Positions 19,204 through 30,200 of a stretch of DNA of 64,000 nucleotides are shown in pieces. The stretch lies in contig NZ_WEIC01000001.1 of NCBI RefSeq assembly GCF_009184395.1, forward strand, positions 576,047 through 640,046, written 5' to 3'. The translations under genes were made by a program, and so were the position numbers. Source of the DNA: Amylibacter sp. SFDW26. Its GTDB lineage: Bacteria; Pseudomonadota; Alphaproteobacteria; Rhodobacterales; Rhodobacteraceae. The notes below the pieces were generated by a model. That model was given only the letters and a program-made list of their open reading frames with translations, did not search any database and was not told the DNA's origin. How positions within the stretch are numbered: the first letter of the stretch is position 1; each line of letters opens with the position of its first letter.

Positions 19204-19440
19204 ATGGCTGCCGATAAACAAAACTTGCAGGACGCATTCCTGAATAACGTTCGCAAAGAAAAAAACTCCGTAACTGTTTTTTTGATTAATGGTGTAAAAC
19301 TACAAGGTGTTATCACTTGGTTTGATAACTTCTGCATCTTGTTGCGCCGTGATGGTCAATCACAACTGGTGTATAAGCACGCGATTTCTACAATTATGCC
19401 TGCACAACCTGTTGTTTTGTATGATGGAGATGGAGAATAG
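19204..19440 (+). CDS. hfq: RNA chaperone Hfq
   Basis: 78-residue Sm-like hexameric protein that mediates sRNA-mRNA pairing. Sm1 and Sm2 motifs are present: [17 protein letters not shown] and the C-terminal YKHAIST. The N terminus [19 protein letters not shown] is standard for alphaproteobacteria. A 132-bp gap from trkH leaves room for its own promoter. Its stop codon (TAG at 19438-19440) abuts the region from which hflX appears to be translated. Confidence 0.97.
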   Translation: MAADKQNLQDAFLNNVRKEKNSVTVFLINGVKLQGVITWFDNFCILLRRDGQSQLVYKHAISTIMPAQPVVLYDGDGE

Positions 19441-20705
19441 GCGCTCTCGAAACTCGCGTAAGCGTCCTACATCCAAGTATCTGGAACTTAGAAAGCCGCC
19501 GCGCGCCAGAACATTCACTGGCAGAGGCCGTTTCTCTTGCGCATGCCTTAAAACTTGACGTTGCCCACGAACTGGTTGTGTCTTTGAAAAAGCCACAAGC
19601 TGGGCTTTTATTTGGCAAAGGCAAACTTGAAGAACTGGACGCGATCTTTAAGGCCAAAGAAATTGGCCTTGTTATCATCGATGGTCCTGTTACGCCCATT
19701 CAACAACGTAACCTTGAAAAGAAATGGGATGTAAAAGTTCTGGATAGAACGGGCCTAATCCTTGAGATTTTTGGGGATCGTGCGGCAACGCGTGAGGGGG
19801 TATTACAAGTTGATCTAGCACATCTATCCTATCAGAAAACGCGTCTTGTACGAAGCTGGACACACTTGGAACGCCAAAGGGGTGGCTTAAGCTTTATCGG
19901 TGGTTCAGGTGAGACGCAGATCGAGTCGGATCGTCGCATGATTGACGATGCTATTGTACGGTTGAAGCGGCAACTTTCTAAAGTCGTTAAAACACGCTCA
20001 TTACACCGCGATGCGCGTAAGAAAGTACCGTACCCGATTGTGGCTTTGGTCGGATACACCAATGCAGGTAAATCCACTATTTTCAATCATATAACAGGTG
20101 CTTCTGTTATGGCGAAAGATATGCTGTTTGCCACATTGGACCCAACAATGCGGGCGGTAAAATTACCATCTGGGCGTGATATTATCCTATCAGATACTGT
20201 AGGCTTTATCTCCGATCTCCCAACGCAATTGGTCGCCGCATTTCGTGCTACATTGGAAGAGGTTTTAGATGCTGATCTTATTTTGCATGTCCGAGATATT
20301 TCGCACCCTGAAACTGAAGAACAAGCACATGATGTTCTAGATATTCTAACAGGATTAGGAATTGAGGAAGAAGCTCAACAATCCATGTTAGAAATATGGA
20401 ACAAAATTGACGCTCTTGATAAAGGTAAAGAAGAGCCTTTGGTGAATGCTGCAGAACGGAATCCAAAAATCGTTGCTACATCAGCACTAACGGGTGTTGG
20501 TATTTCCGAACTTATGGACGCGATAGAGTGGAACTTGGCGGAACCAACAAAAACAGAAAAGGTCAAATTAGCCTTTTCAGAGGGCAAACGCCGTGCATGG
20601 TTGTTTGACCACAATGTTGTTGATAGCGAAGATCAGATTGATATTGGCTTTGAAGTCACTGTTACATGGACACAAAAACAAGCTGCGCAATTCCAAAAAG
20701 TCTAA
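19437..20705 (+). CDS. hflX: GTPase HflX (ribosome-splitting), start codon uncertain
   Basis: GTP-binding ribosome-associated GTPase. The glycine-rich domain is visible ([28 protein letters not shown]), followed by the G domain: G1 [10 protein letters not shown]3 DTVGFI, G4 NKID. The first canonical start in frame is GTG at 19578, but the codons upstream to 19437 encode [12 protein letters not shown] and [20 protein letters not shown], which look like the normal HflX N-terminal domain. No ATG, GTG or TTG exists in that stretch. An ATA at 19437 overlapping the hfq stop (ATAG) and preceded by GGAGATGGAG is the best candidate. Coordinates use this extension; the certain part begins at 19578. Confidence 0.85.
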   Translation: MGALETRVSVLHPSIWNLESRRAPEHSLAEAVSLAHALKLDVAHELVVSLKKPQAGLLFGKGKLEELDAIFKAKEIGLVIIDGPVTPIQQRNLEKKWDVKVLDRTGLILEIFGDRAATREGVLQVDLAHLSYQKTRLVRSWTHLERQRGGLSFIGGSGETQIESDRRMIDDAIVRLKRQLSKVVKTRSLHRDARKKVPYPIVALVGYTNAGKSTIFNHITGASVMAKDMLFATLDPTMRAVKLPSGRDIILSDTVGFISDLPTQLVAAFRATLEEVLDADLILHVRDISHPETEEQAHDVLDILTGLGIEEEAQQSMLEIWNKIDALDKGKEEPLVNAAERNPKIVATSALTGVGISELMDAIEWNLAEPTKTEKVKLAFSEGKRRAWLFDHNVVDSEDQIDIGFEVTVTWTQKQAAQFQKV

Positions 20706-23179
20706 TTTTCAATGTTGATAGGTTGTAGGGTTGTTATACCAACAGCCCCACCACGTGCCAAATCGGGGTCCAATGACATTGGAATGTATTCACCACGACG
20801 CCAAAGTTGGGCTAAGTTATCATAGTAATGTGATAATGGATGCCCAGATTGTCCTGTTGAAATAATAAAAACAGAACTGTCTGGGTCTGAAAAGTCCACC
20901 ACAGCGCGAAAACCACCTGCATGTACATTGGCATAAGGATTGGGCCCTGTGCCCGATGTCCGGGCACGTTGTAAAGTGTTGTCACCACCTGCAGTATCTT
21001 GGCGAATATTCGTAAACCACTTTAACACAGAAATTTTGCCCAAAACTTCGTGGTCTTGATGTGCCTGATGTGCTTGTCCCCAACGCCAACTGTCAATGCG
21101 TGGGCCATATTTCTCGGTCAACTCGATCAAAGCATCATCCAAAGCTATACGTGCTATATCTGTACATGTTTCTTCGCGTGATGAGGGGCGGATATCACAC
21201 CATTGTGCGGCGCCATCTATATTGCGGAATACACGCTCAATGAATACGGGATCGGGGCGGGGGAATTTTTCAATCAAGGGCCCCAGTTCATCTGACGCTA
21301 AACGGCGTTGTAAATTACGAAGCCATGCTGCGAAAATTAAAGGTTCTGGTAGATGCTGGTCCATTTCACCGTTCCAACTGGCAAGTAACTCTAGTGCAAC
21401 TTGCTGCTGTCGCTCTGGCGTACCTGCAAGTGCCTTTGTGCCTGAAAACCACAACTCACTTGCGATCAGAGGTAAAAGGGATCGTGCTGTAAATGATACC
21501 GCATCGTTTTGTGTTTCGATGAAGCTTTCACGCGTATGTACAGCGCGATTATTCAAAAGTTTTGTTAGACGTTCAATACGTTGTGTATCACCCCAAGAAT
21601 AGCTGACATGGTTTGGAAATGCTTTATCCGTTAGTTTATTATTGGTATTGGCTACAATACCACTAGACGGGTTACGTACATATGGGTTTTCATTAAAGTC
21701 AAAATACCCATCCCAGCGGTTTTGCGGCAACCATCCTTGTGATGGAATACGACCTTTGCTGGAGTGATTGATATGTCGTTTTGGCATTTTGCCAATAGTT
21801 TGCATCGCAATTGAGTTTCTATCCGCCAACATCAAATTCTGCGACGGTGCTATAAATTTTTCGGCCGCACGGCGAGCTGCGAAAATTGATTTTGATCGCA
21901 TCACTTCTAAAGCACCAGACATAGAAGTGTCATCTTGCTCTAAGGCAACCCACCTTAAAGATACCACATGACCTTCTGGCGTAATATCACCTAATGAATA
22001 ATGTTCCGGTGGGATAACAGGACCATTTTCTGTGTACTTTATAGTTATTGTACGGCTTGGCGCATCTTTGACATTTATGATCACGCTTTTGGTTCGAAAT
22101 GATTTGTAACCAATTGGCGTTAGATATTCGTCTGGGTTTTCTGGGTTTAATTTCTCAATGTAAACATCAAGGTTATCTAAATAAGAGCTTGTTACACCCC
22201 ATGCTAAATCATTTGAACGTCCAGCTAATACAGCAGGCATGCCTGGTATGGTTGCGCCAATAACACCGCCCGATTTAAAATCAAGTCGCGCTAACATCCA
22301 AATAGAAGGCGCAGAAAGCCCTAAGTGAGGGTCCGTTGCCAATAGGGGCGCATGTGCTGCGGCGCGTTTTGAACCAACGGCCCAAGCATTAGATGCGCCA
22401 CCCATATTTAATGGGCGAATTGGGTCCAAAGGGTCATAGTCGCTTTGCGCAAATTTAATGGGCTTTTTGATATCTTCGAAAAGCTCTGCAAACTCTGGTA
22501 ATCCAATCACGCCATCGCCTGGGGCATCAGGCATGATGTCTTTTATCAAATCTGCCCCGACAGTCAGAGAAACTTGAGCACGTGTAATTTCACTACGTAA
22601 TTGGCTGTCTAATTGCAAAGACATCAATTTTATGATGGCTAAACTGTCAGATGCGACCCATGGAGCAATTTCATTGGAAAACAGAAAAAACTCAGGTGCT
22701 CCACGCCCTAAAGCATCCTCATTCACTTTACGTAACCATGCATTTACACCATCTGCGTAAGCATCCAGAGCAAGCTGCGTTTCAGTTGTCTGAACTTTGT
22801 ATGAGCCTTGTGCCAATGCATATAGGTCTAGGCGACGGATAAAACTATCTATGTTTACTGTGCGTTCCCCAAACAATTCCGATAATCTGCCTTGAGCTGT
22901 GCGGCGTAACATTGTCATTTGCCATATGCGATCTTGTGCATGGGCAAACCCTAGACCAAAATAAACATCGTGATCGGTATCGCCAAAAATATGAGGTACA
23001 TTATGATTGTCGCGGACAATTTCAATCGGTGCTTCTACATCGGGAATATCATAAGCAATGTTATATTCTGGCAATGAGCGTACAGCAAAATAATAGGCTA
23101 ACACACTACCTGCGATAGCTAAGACAAACATCATAACAAAACTGCGCATAAGCCAGCGAAATAAGAAAGCCAAAGCCAC
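20702..23179 (-). CDS. Penicillin acylase family protein (Ntn hydrolase)
   Basis: 825-residue periplasmic/membrane-anchored N-terminal-nucleophile amidohydrolase. One TM or uncleaved signal segment lies at about 11-32. The alpha part contains IVRDNHNVPHIFGDTDHDVY and FGLGFAHAQDRIWQM. The autoprocessing site is at GGASNAW, where Ser263 would become the N-terminal nucleophile of the beta chain. Beta-chain motif LLATDPHLGLSAPSIW follows. Family members hydrolyse beta-lactam side chains or N-acyl homoserine lactones; the substrate here is unknown. Its stop overlaps hflX by 4 bp, convergently. Confidence 0.93.
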   Translation of the reverse strand: MALAFLFRWLMRSFVMMFVLAIAGSVLAYYFAVRSLPEYNIAYDIPDVEAPIEIVRDNHNVPHIFGDTDHDVYFGLGFAHAQDRIWQMTMLRRTAQGRLSELFGERTVNIDSFIRRLDLYALAQGSYKVQTTETQLALDAYADGVNAWLRKVNEDALGRGAPEFFLFSNEIAPWVASDSLAIIKLMSLQLDSQLRSEITRAQVSLTVGADLIKDIMPDAPGDGVIGLPEFAELFEDIKKPIKFAQSDYDPLDPIRPLNMGGASNAWAVGSKRAAAHAPLLATDPHLGLSAPSIWMLARLDFKSGGVIGATIPGMPAVLAGRSNDLAWGVTSSYLDNLDVYIEKLNPENPDEYLTPIGYKSFRTKSVIINVKDAPSRTITIKYTENGPVIPPEHYSLGDITPEGHVVSLRWVALEQDDTSMSGALEVMRSKSIFAARRAAEKFIAPSQNLMLADRNSIAMQTIGKMPKRHINHSSKGRIPSQGWLPQNRWDGYFDFNENPYVRNPSSGIVANTNNKLTDKAFPNHVSYSWGDTQRIERLTKLLNNRAVHTRESFIETQNDAVSFTARSLLPLIASELWFSGTKALAGTPERQQQVALELLASWNGEMDQHLPEPLIFAAWLRNLQRRLASDELGPLIEKFPRPDPVFIERVFRNIDGAAQWCDIRPSSREETCTDIARIALDDALIELTEKYGPRIDSWRWGQAHQAHQDHEVLGKISVLKWFTNIRQDTAGGDNTLQRARTSGTGPNPYANVHAGGFRAVVDFSDPDSSVFIISTGQSGHPLSHYYDNLAQLWRRGEYIPMSLDPDLARGGAVGITTLQPINIEN

Positions 23180-23258
23180 CTCCGATATTGACCCCCAACG
23201 ATTAGCAGTCCATGTCTATAGGAGCAATATGAATGACATGACAATCGGGAGCTAAAAC

Positions 23259-24125
23259 ATGGTAAAAGTAGCGTTTATCGGCTTGGGTGTAATGGGATAC
23301 CCAATGGCAGGACATCTTCAATCAAAAGGGCATGATGTAACTGTTTATAATCGCACTGTTGCAAAGGCCGAAGATTGGGTGGAAAAATACGGTGGTGCAA
23401 TGGCTTTAACGCCTGCAGAAGTTGCGAAAGGACAGGATGTTGTCTTTGCATGTGTTGGCAATGATGACGATTTACGCGGTGTTACAATGGGGCCGGATGG
23501 GGCTTTTCAAAACATGAGTGCTGGATCTGTATTTGTAGATCACACAACGGCTTCTGCAGAAGTGGCGCGCGAACTTTCGTCTGCTGCTTCCAAAGCGGGC
23601 TTTGAATTTATTGATGCACCTGTTTCTGGAGGCCAAGCGGGTGCAGAAAACGGTTTGCTGACTGTTATGTGTGGTGGCGATGAAACTGCTTATGCGCGTG
23701 TTGAAGAGATCATTATGTGTTTCGCACAAGCCAGCCGTTTGATGGGTGGTTCTGGTGCTGGGCAGTTAACGAAGATGGTGAACCAGATTTGTATTGCTGG
23801 TTTGGTTCAGGGGCTTTCAGAAGGTTTAGCATTTGCCCAGAAATCAGGTCTGGATGGTAAAGCCGTTGTTGATGTGATTTCCAAAGGGGCCGCTGGATCA
23901 TGGCAAATGGCGAACCGTGGTCATACGATGATTGATGATGAGTTTGAATTCGGCTTTGCTGTGGATTGGATGCGCAAAGATTTGGGCATTTGTCTTGAAG
24001 AAGCAAAAAACAATGGCGCTTCATTGGATGTTGCCAAAATGGTTGATGGCTATTACGCGGAAGTCCAAGAAATGGGCGGAGGTCGTTGGGATACATCCAG
24101 CCTAATCCGTCGTTTGAATAAGTGA
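23259..24125 (+). CDS. NAD(P)-dependent beta-hydroxyacid dehydrogenase (HIBADH/GlxR family)
   Basis: 288-residue oxidoreductase. It has the Rossmann motif [15 protein letters not shown] at residues 6-20, substrate-site [14 protein letters not shown] (about 119-132) and the catalytic Lys172 in [10 protein letters not shown]. These features define the 3-hydroxyisobutyrate dehydrogenase/tartronate semialdehyde reductase family. Exact substrate is not readable from the sequence. It lies 7 bp upstream of rpe on the same strand, so the two are likely co-transcribed. Confidence 0.9.
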   Translation: MVKVAFIGLGVMGYPMAGHLQSKGHDVTVYNRTVAKAEDWVEKYGGAMALTPAEVAKGQDVVFACVGNDDDLRGVTMGPDGAFQNMSAGSVFVDHTTASAEVARELSSAASKAGFEFIDAPVSGGQAGAENGLLTVMCGGDETAYARVEEIIMCFAQASRLMGGSGAGQLTKMVNQICIAGLVQGLSEGLAFAQKSGLDGKAVVDVISKGAAGSWQMANRGHTMIDDEFEFGFAVDWMRKDLGICLEEAKNNGASLDVAKMVDGYYAEVQEMGGGRWDTSSLIRRLNK

Positions 24126-24132
24126 GATTATT

Positions 24133-24816
24133 ATGACTGTAGAGTTTGATCCAAAACGCGAATTAAAAATTGCGCCATCTATCTTATCTGCCGATTTTGC
24201 CAGATTAGGCGAAGAAATCCGGGATGTAGAAGAGCAGGGCGCTGATTGGATTCATGTTGATCCGATGGATGGACATTTCGTTCCCAACTTAACCATTGGC
24301 CCTAATGTTGTTGCCGCGATCCGCCCACATGTAAAAACGGTGATGGATGTACATTTGATGATTTCGCCAGCAGATACTTATCTGGAAGCTTTTGCTAAAG
24401 CGGGTAGTGATATTCTAACTGTACACGCCGAAGCTGGGCCACATTTGGATCGCAGTTTACAAGCAATACGATCTTATGGTTGTAAAGCAGGGGTAGCGTT
24501 GAACATCACAACACCTTTATCTGTGATTGAATATTGCTTGGATAAGATTGACCTGATCCTTGTGATGACAATCAACCCTGGTTTTGGTGGCCAGAAATTC
24601 ACACATTCTGTCGTCGATAAAGTGGCCGCTGCGCGTAAAATGATTGGGGATCGACCTATTTGGTTAGAAGTAGATGGTGGCGTATCGCCAGAAACAGCAC
24701 CACTTTGTTGGAATGCAGGTGCTGATGTTCATGTAGCGGGTTCTGCTGTGTTTAATGGTGGCACACCAGAAGATTACAAACGCAATATGGATGCTATTCG
24801 TGCATCATGTGCATAG
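24133..24816 (+). CDS. rpe: Ribulose-phosphate 3-epimerase
   Basis: TIM-barrel enzyme interconverting ribulose 5-phosphate and xylulose 5-phosphate in the pentose phosphate pathway. Conserved motifs: [34 protein letters not shown] with the metal-binding Asp and His, [19 protein letters not shown] and [12 protein letters not shown]. Length (227 aa) is standard. It is followed by a terminator facing the convergent SYLF gene. Confidence 0.96.
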   Translation: MTVEFDPKRELKIAPSILSADFARLGEEIRDVEEQGADWIHVDPMDGHFVPNLTIGPNVVAAIRPHVKTVMDVHLMISPADTYLEAFAKAGSDILTVHAEAGPHLDRSLQAIRSYGCKAGVALNITTPLSVIEYCLDKIDLILVMTINPGFGGQKFTHSVVDKVAAARKMIGDRPIWLEVDGGVSPETAPLCWNAGADVHVAGSAVFNGGTPEDYKRNMDAIRASCA

Positions 24817-24817
24817 A

Positions 24818-24842
24818 AAAGGCAGCTTAAAGCCGCCTTTTT
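24818..24842. terminator. Terminator between rpe and SYLF gene
   Basis: Imperfect stem AAAGGCAGCTT-AA-AGCCGCCTTTTT directly after the rpe stop, with one A/C mismatch. T-runs on both strands suggest it works for both convergent genes. Confidence 0.7.
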
Positions 24843-24864
24843 AGTATTTGAATGTAAACAATAA

Positions 24865-25419
24865 TTACCGAACAATACGGTTGTATTTGGATCCTTCCAA
24901 AGACACACCAAGCAACAGCCCAGCTTGTCCGAACACAACGCTGTAAACACCGTCACGGATGCTGTTGCTGTCAAGGCCAGCGGCATCTGCGTTATCAATC
25001 AAAGTGTATTCAAGGTCTGCGCCTAAAGTCCAACCTGGCTTAGAGCGGAATTTTTGTAATGAGTTTTGGTCTGCAAAAAACAGAACTTGTGCCACTTGCT
25101 GTACGCCGATTTGCAAACCCCATGAGCCAGCAACGATAGAATAATAATCAACAGGGGCTTCGCCCACCAAAAGTGAGCCTTCACCGTAAGAACCGCCAAT
25201 GATCAAACCACCTTTGGTAATTTTTGGCATCACCAGCATACCAACGGATTGGTTGCGTAATGTCGTTGTGAATGGAAGCTCTGCTTCCATCTGGCGCAAT
25301 GCTGCATCAACATTTGCGTCAATTTTAAAGCGTGCACGGCTTTCTGTGCCGCCTGCACATGCTGTGGTTAATGATGCGCCAGCTGTCGCGATGAAACTCC
25401 GCCGAGTCCAATTTTGCAT
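24865..25419 (-). CDS. SYLF-domain (Ysc84-like) lipid-binding protein
   Basis: 184-residue exported protein. The N terminus NWTRRSFIATAGASLTTAC combines a Tat-like RRSF motif with a possible lipobox cysteine, so it may be a periplasmic lipoprotein. The rest is a SYLF domain: GMLVMPKITKGGLIIGGSYG, SIVAGSWGLQIGVQQV and TLGADLEYTLID. SYLF domains bind phosphoinositides in eukaryotes; the bacterial role is unknown. It is convergent with rpe and lies downstream of hemB on the same strand after 129 bp. Confidence 0.88.
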   Translation of the reverse strand: MQNWTRRSFIATAGASLTTACAGGTESRARFKIDANVDAALRQMEAELPFTTTLRNQSVGMLVMPKITKGGLIIGGSYGEGSLLVGEAPVDYYSIVAGSWGLQIGVQQVAQVLFFADQNSLQKFRSKPGWTLGADLEYTLIDNADAAGLDSNSIRDGVYSVVFGQAGLLLGVSLEGSKYNRIVR

Positions 25420-25548
25420 GGAATGCTCCTGTAATGCCTACTCTTGTTCGATCTTATGCCGATTTCTATACTCTTTTTAGGACAAAACGGACGTGCTGTC
25501 ATCCTATTACGTGCAAATAGGCGTGATTTTGCTGGAAAATAACACTTA

Positions 25549-26553
25549 TTAGAACGGTTGGGATAATTTTTCAGCAACTTCGCGAGCATAATATGTTAAA
25601 ATGCCAGCACATCCCGCGCGTTTGAATGCCATTAGGCTTTCCATAATGATTTTATCACGATCAACCCAACCATTGGCAGATGCGGCTTCAATCATCGCGT
25701 ATTCACCGCTAACTTGATAGGCAAATGTAGGTACTTGGAATTCTGTGTTCACACGTTGGCAAATATCCAAATAGGGTTGGCCTGGTTTCACCATGACCAT
25801 ATCCGCACCTTCATCCAGATCACGTGCAATCATGCGCATCGCTTCATCAGAATTACCAGCATCCATTTGATATGTAGATTTATCACCTGTTAAGGCACCT
25901 GTTGCACCCACAGCATCGCGGAAAGGGCCATAAAAAGCAGAAGCATATTTTGCAGAGTAGGCCATAATAGCGACATGCGACAAATCGTTTTGCTCTAAAG
26001 CACGACGAATAATGCCCACACGTCCATCCATCATATCAGATGGGCCAAGGATATCTGCGCCAGCCTCTGCGTGGCTTAGCGCTTGACGCTCTAAAATCAT
26101 CAACGTCTGATCGTTTAGAATTTCACCTTCATGAACTATGCCATCATGGCCCAATGAATTATAAGGGTCTAATGCGACATCCAGCATGACGCCTATATCT
26201 GGTACAGCTGATTTAATTGCACGTGTCGCACGGTTAGCAAGGTTTTCAGGATTATAAGCTTCTTCACATTCCGGTGTCTTTAAGTTGGCATCAGTGTATG
26301 GAAACAAAGCAACAACGGGAATACCAAGGTTTGCCGCTTCATTGGCCGCGATCACTGCGCGGTCAATCGTCAAACGCTCTACACCAGGCATGGATGGCAC
26401 CGGTTCAGAAGCGTCTGTGCCGTCCATAATGAAAATAGGCCAAATGAAGTCTGATGCTTTAATATCATTTTCACGCACTAAATCGCGCATCCAATCAGTC
26501 CGGCGTAAACGGCGTGGGCGGTTTGCAGGGAAAGGTGCGATTGGCAATGTCAT
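25549..26553 (-). CDS. hemB: Delta-aminolevulinic acid dehydratase (porphobilinogen synthase)
   Basis: Condenses two 5-aminolevulinate molecules to porphobilinogen in haem biosynthesis. The Schiff-base lysines are in MAYSAKYASAFYG and MVMVKPGQPYLD. The region that binds catalytic zinc in animal and yeast enzymes reads LDVALDPYNSLGHDG here, with no cysteines, indicating the zinc-independent (Mg-type) class. Length (334 aa) is normal. It has its own upstream intergenic region and no close partner. Confidence 0.96.
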   Translation of the reverse strand: MTLPIAPFPANRPRRLRRTDWMRDLVRENDIKASDFIWPIFIMDGTDASEPVPSMPGVERLTIDRAVIAANEAANLGIPVVALFPYTDANLKTPECEEAYNPENLANRATRAIKSAVPDIGVMLDVALDPYNSLGHDGIVHEGEILNDQTLMILERQALSHAEAGADILGPSDMMDGRVGIIRRALEQNDLSHVAIMAYSAKYASAFYGPFRDAVGATGALTGDKSTYQMDAGNSDEAMRMIARDLDEGADMVMVKPGQPYLDICQRVNTEFQVPTFAYQVSGEYAMIEAASANGWVDRDKIIMESLMAFKRAGCAGILTYYAREVAEKLSQPF

Positions 26554-26683
26554 AGCGTATCCTTCAAATATTCAGGCTTTGAGTGCCTAAATTTTGACGT
26601 AACTTCAAGTGAAAAGGTTTTTTCTATTGGTTTTCATGAGCATTTTGCTTAGGGAGGTCTCTGAAGTTTGGAACTGATACAAA

Positions 26684-27184
26684 ATGTACGAAGTCATTCT
26701 CACCGAAAACACTTTTGCCAACCCTTGGTATTGGGCTGTTGTGATTATTGCGTGGGTTAACCTTTTGCAATACAGCTTTGGAATATCACGTGAAATGTTT
26801 AATGCTGCACGTCGTGGTGATGTACAAGCCAAGCAAGATACAATGGCACTATTAGATGTGAATTCGCGTATTATTATTACGGATTACACGAAACTTGGAA
26901 GCCTTTTAGTGCTTCTAACATGTTTTGTTCTCTCATCCTTTGCCGTTATTGGCTTCAAGAATGATGTATACACTTTACAAGCCGTTGTCTTTTTGGGTGT
27001 TCCCATCGCTTTGATCGGAATTATGGGTTTTGCATACTCAAAGAAAATGATCAGCTATGCAGATAATTGGGAAAGAATTTGCCGAACTTATACTCTGTTT
27101 TGGTTTATCAAATGGGCCATAGCGTTGATTTCAATAACGATCACAATGTTTTGGGCCGTTTATATCGAAGTCACAGCATTTTAA
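26684..27184 (+). CDS. Four-helix inner-membrane protein, conserved hypothetical
   Basis: 166-residue polytopic protein with hydrophobic helices near 15-33, 68-90, 97-116 and 140-162. It has a cytoplasmic-looking basic loop between helices 1 and 2 (REMFNAARRGDVQAKQD). I know comparable Rhodobacterales proteins labelled loosely as SufBCD-associated, but nothing here shows an iron-sulfur function. It sits 39 bp upstream of mfd on the same strand. Treat as unknown function. Confidence 0.75.
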   Translation: MYEVILTENTFANPWYWAVVIIAWVNLLQYSFGISREMFNAARRGDVQAKQDTMALLDVNSRIIITDYTKLGSLLVLLTCFVLSSFAVIGFKNDVYTLQAVVFLGVPIALIGIMGFAYSKKMISYADNWERICRTYTLFWFIKWAIALISITITMFWAVYIEVTAF

Positions 27185-27223
27185 GCGGTTGAAGTAGGGC
27201 AATAGCTGCGATACCCGTCCCAT

Positions 27224-30200
27224 ATGGACACGAAAATACATAATCCAAATCTAACAACAGTAGGCGGCGCACCCGAAGGCTATGATGCGCGTTTATTAGC
27301 AGAGCATTTGCAAAAAACGAATGCACCTGTGATCCATATTGCACGGGATGATGCGCGTTTGGCTGACACACAGACAGCCTTACAGTTCTTCGCCCCTGAT
27401 GTGCCTGTTTTTGTCTTTCCTGCATGGGATTGCTTGCCGTTTGATCGTGTTTCTCCGAACGCTGATATTTCCGCAATGCGTATGGCGACATTAGCAGCAC
27501 TTGCTGATGGTTTTGATCGTCCATTCATCATGCTGACGACTGTAAGTGCTGCAACGCAACGGATACCTGCACGTGAGATATTAAAGCAATCCAGTTTTAC
27601 TGCGACTGTCGGGAAGCAAATTGACGAAACCGCTTTACGCAGTTTCTTTACCCGCATGGGCTTTACCCAAGCGCCAACAGTGATGGAACCAGGCGATTAT
27701 GCGATCCGTGGTGGTTTGATCGATGTCTATCCACCAGGGGATAGTGGTCCAGTACGTCTTGATCTCTTTGGTGACGTTTTGGATGGTGCGCGCCGTTTTG
27801 ATCCAGAAACCCAGCGCACAGTGGAAAAACTGACCCGTATTGAATTGGCTCCAGTATCTGAAGTGATCTTAGATGAGGCCTCTATTCAACGTTTCCGCCA
27901 AAATTATCGGTTAGAATTTGGTGCAGCTGGCACAGATGACCCGCTTTATGAAAGTGTGAGTGCAGGGCGTAAATATCAAGGTGTTGAACATTGGACGCCG
28001 TTTTTCCACGAAAAACTGGAAACTCTGTTTGATTACATCCCAAACGCAACAATCTTTTTGGATGACCGCACCACGCAATCACGCCTAGCGCGTTGGGAAA
28101 GTGTTGCGGATCAATATGATGCACGCAAAGACGCTTTAGCAAACAAATCGCGTATGGACAGTGTCTATAAACCTTGCCCTGCTGAGTTATTATATATGGA
28201 TGATCTGGCTTTTGAAAAAGCTCTACACGATCACCAATTGCGCCAGTTATTTGCTTTACCACAAGGTACAGGACCAAATGTAATTGATGCAGGCGGCCGT
28301 ATTGGGCGCAACTTTGCCCCAGAACGCCAACAAGAGGAAATCAGCCTGTTTGGTGCATTGGCAGATCATATCAAAGACAAACGCGTAAATGGTCATGTCT
28401 TGATTGCGTCTTTCTCTGAAGGTGCACGTGAACGTTTGACTGGATTGTTAGAAGATCACGATACCACTGGAGCTACGAATATTGCTAAATGGTCTGATGT
28501 TCAGGCTGAAAAGGGTGGTCTGTCTCTAGCCGTTTGGCCCTTAGAGCACGGCTTCGAAGCCAAAGGCTTAACTGTAATTTCGGAACAAGACGTTCTGGGG
28601 GATCGTTTGATCCGTACAGGAAAACGCAAACGTAAGGCTGAGAATTTCTTGACTGAGGCAACCAGCCTAACACCTGGTGATCTCGTTGTGCACTTAGATC
28701 ACGGTATTGGTCGCTACAAAGGTTTGGAAACCGTCACAGCCGCAGGCGCACCACATGATTGCATCCTTTTGGAATACGCAAACAATGATCGTCTGTTTAT
28801 CCCGGTTGAAAACATCGAGCTTCTTAGCCGTTATGGGCATGAAGAGGGGATGTTGGACCGCTTAGGCGGCGGAGCATGGCAAGCGAAAAAAGCGAAGCTG
28901 AAAGAACGCATTCGCGAGATGGCAGATAAGCTGATCCGTGTCGCTGCCGAACGTATGTTGCGTAAAGGTGAAGTTATGGAGCCGCCCGCTGATGCTTGGG
29001 ACAGTTTTTGCGCGCGTTTCCCATATACGGAAACCGATGATCAGCTAAATGCGATTGAAGATGTGATGGAGGATATGTCCTCTGGTCGTCCTATGGATCG
29101 CTTGGTTTGTGGTGATGTCGGTTTTGGAAAAACCGAAGTAGCTTTACGTGCAGCATTCGTAGCAGCTTCTGCGGGTACACAAGTTGCAATTGTTGCACCA
29201 ACTACGTTGCTAGCCCGCCAACATGCAAAATCATTCGAAGAGCGTTTCCGTGGCACAGGTATCCGCGTAAAACAGCTATCTCGCTTTGTGACTGCAAAAG
29301 AAGCAGCCTTAACAAAAGAAGCCATGGCGAATGGTGGCGTAGAGATTGTTGTTGGAACGCACGCTGTATTGGCGAAAGGTATCAAATTCGCAAACCTTGG
29401 TCTGTTGATTGTCGATGAAGAACAGCATTTCGGTGTGAACCACAAAGAACGTTTGAAACAACTGCGTACAGACGTGCATGTATTAACCCTAACAGCCACA
29501 CCAATTCCACGGACATTACAAATGTCACTCTCTGGTGTACGTGAGCTTAGCATCATTGGCACGCCACCAGTCGACCGCCTTGCGATCCGTACATATGTTA
29601 GTGAATTCGATAGCGTCACTATTCGCGAAGCCTTGCTGCGCGAACATTATCGTGGTGGCCAAAGCTTCTATGTCGTACCACGCATCAAAGATCTGCCAGA
29701 GATTGAAGCATTCCTCAAAGATCAACTGCCAGAGCTCACCTATGTTGTTGCCAATGGACAAATGCCAGCTGGTGAGCTGGATGACCGTATGAATGCTTTT
29801 TATGACGGAAAATATGATGTTCTGTTGGCTACAACGATTGTTGAAAGTGGTTTGGATATTCCAACGGCCAATACAATGATCGTCCATCGCGCTGATATGT
29901 TCGGCCTTGCACAGCTTTATCAAATTCGTGGTCGTGTTGGTCGTTCCAAAACACGCGCCTATGCATATCTGACAACAAAGCCGCGCCAACGCATAACACC
30001 AAACGCAGAAAAGCGTTTACGGGTTCTAGGCTCATTGGACAGCCTGGGCGCAGGTTTCACACTGGCATCGCAAGATTTGGATATCCGCGGGGCAGGGAAC
30101 CTGTTGGGCGATGAACAATCTGGACAGGTTCGTGAAGTGGGCTTTGAACTGTACCAAGAAATGCTTGAAGAGGCGATTGCCAAGATGAAAGCAGGCGAAA

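Noticed and set aside
26594-26608. FNR-like box TTGA-N7-TCAA upstream of hemB
   Set aside because: The spacing is seven bases, not six, and the flanks do not match; a chance resemblance.
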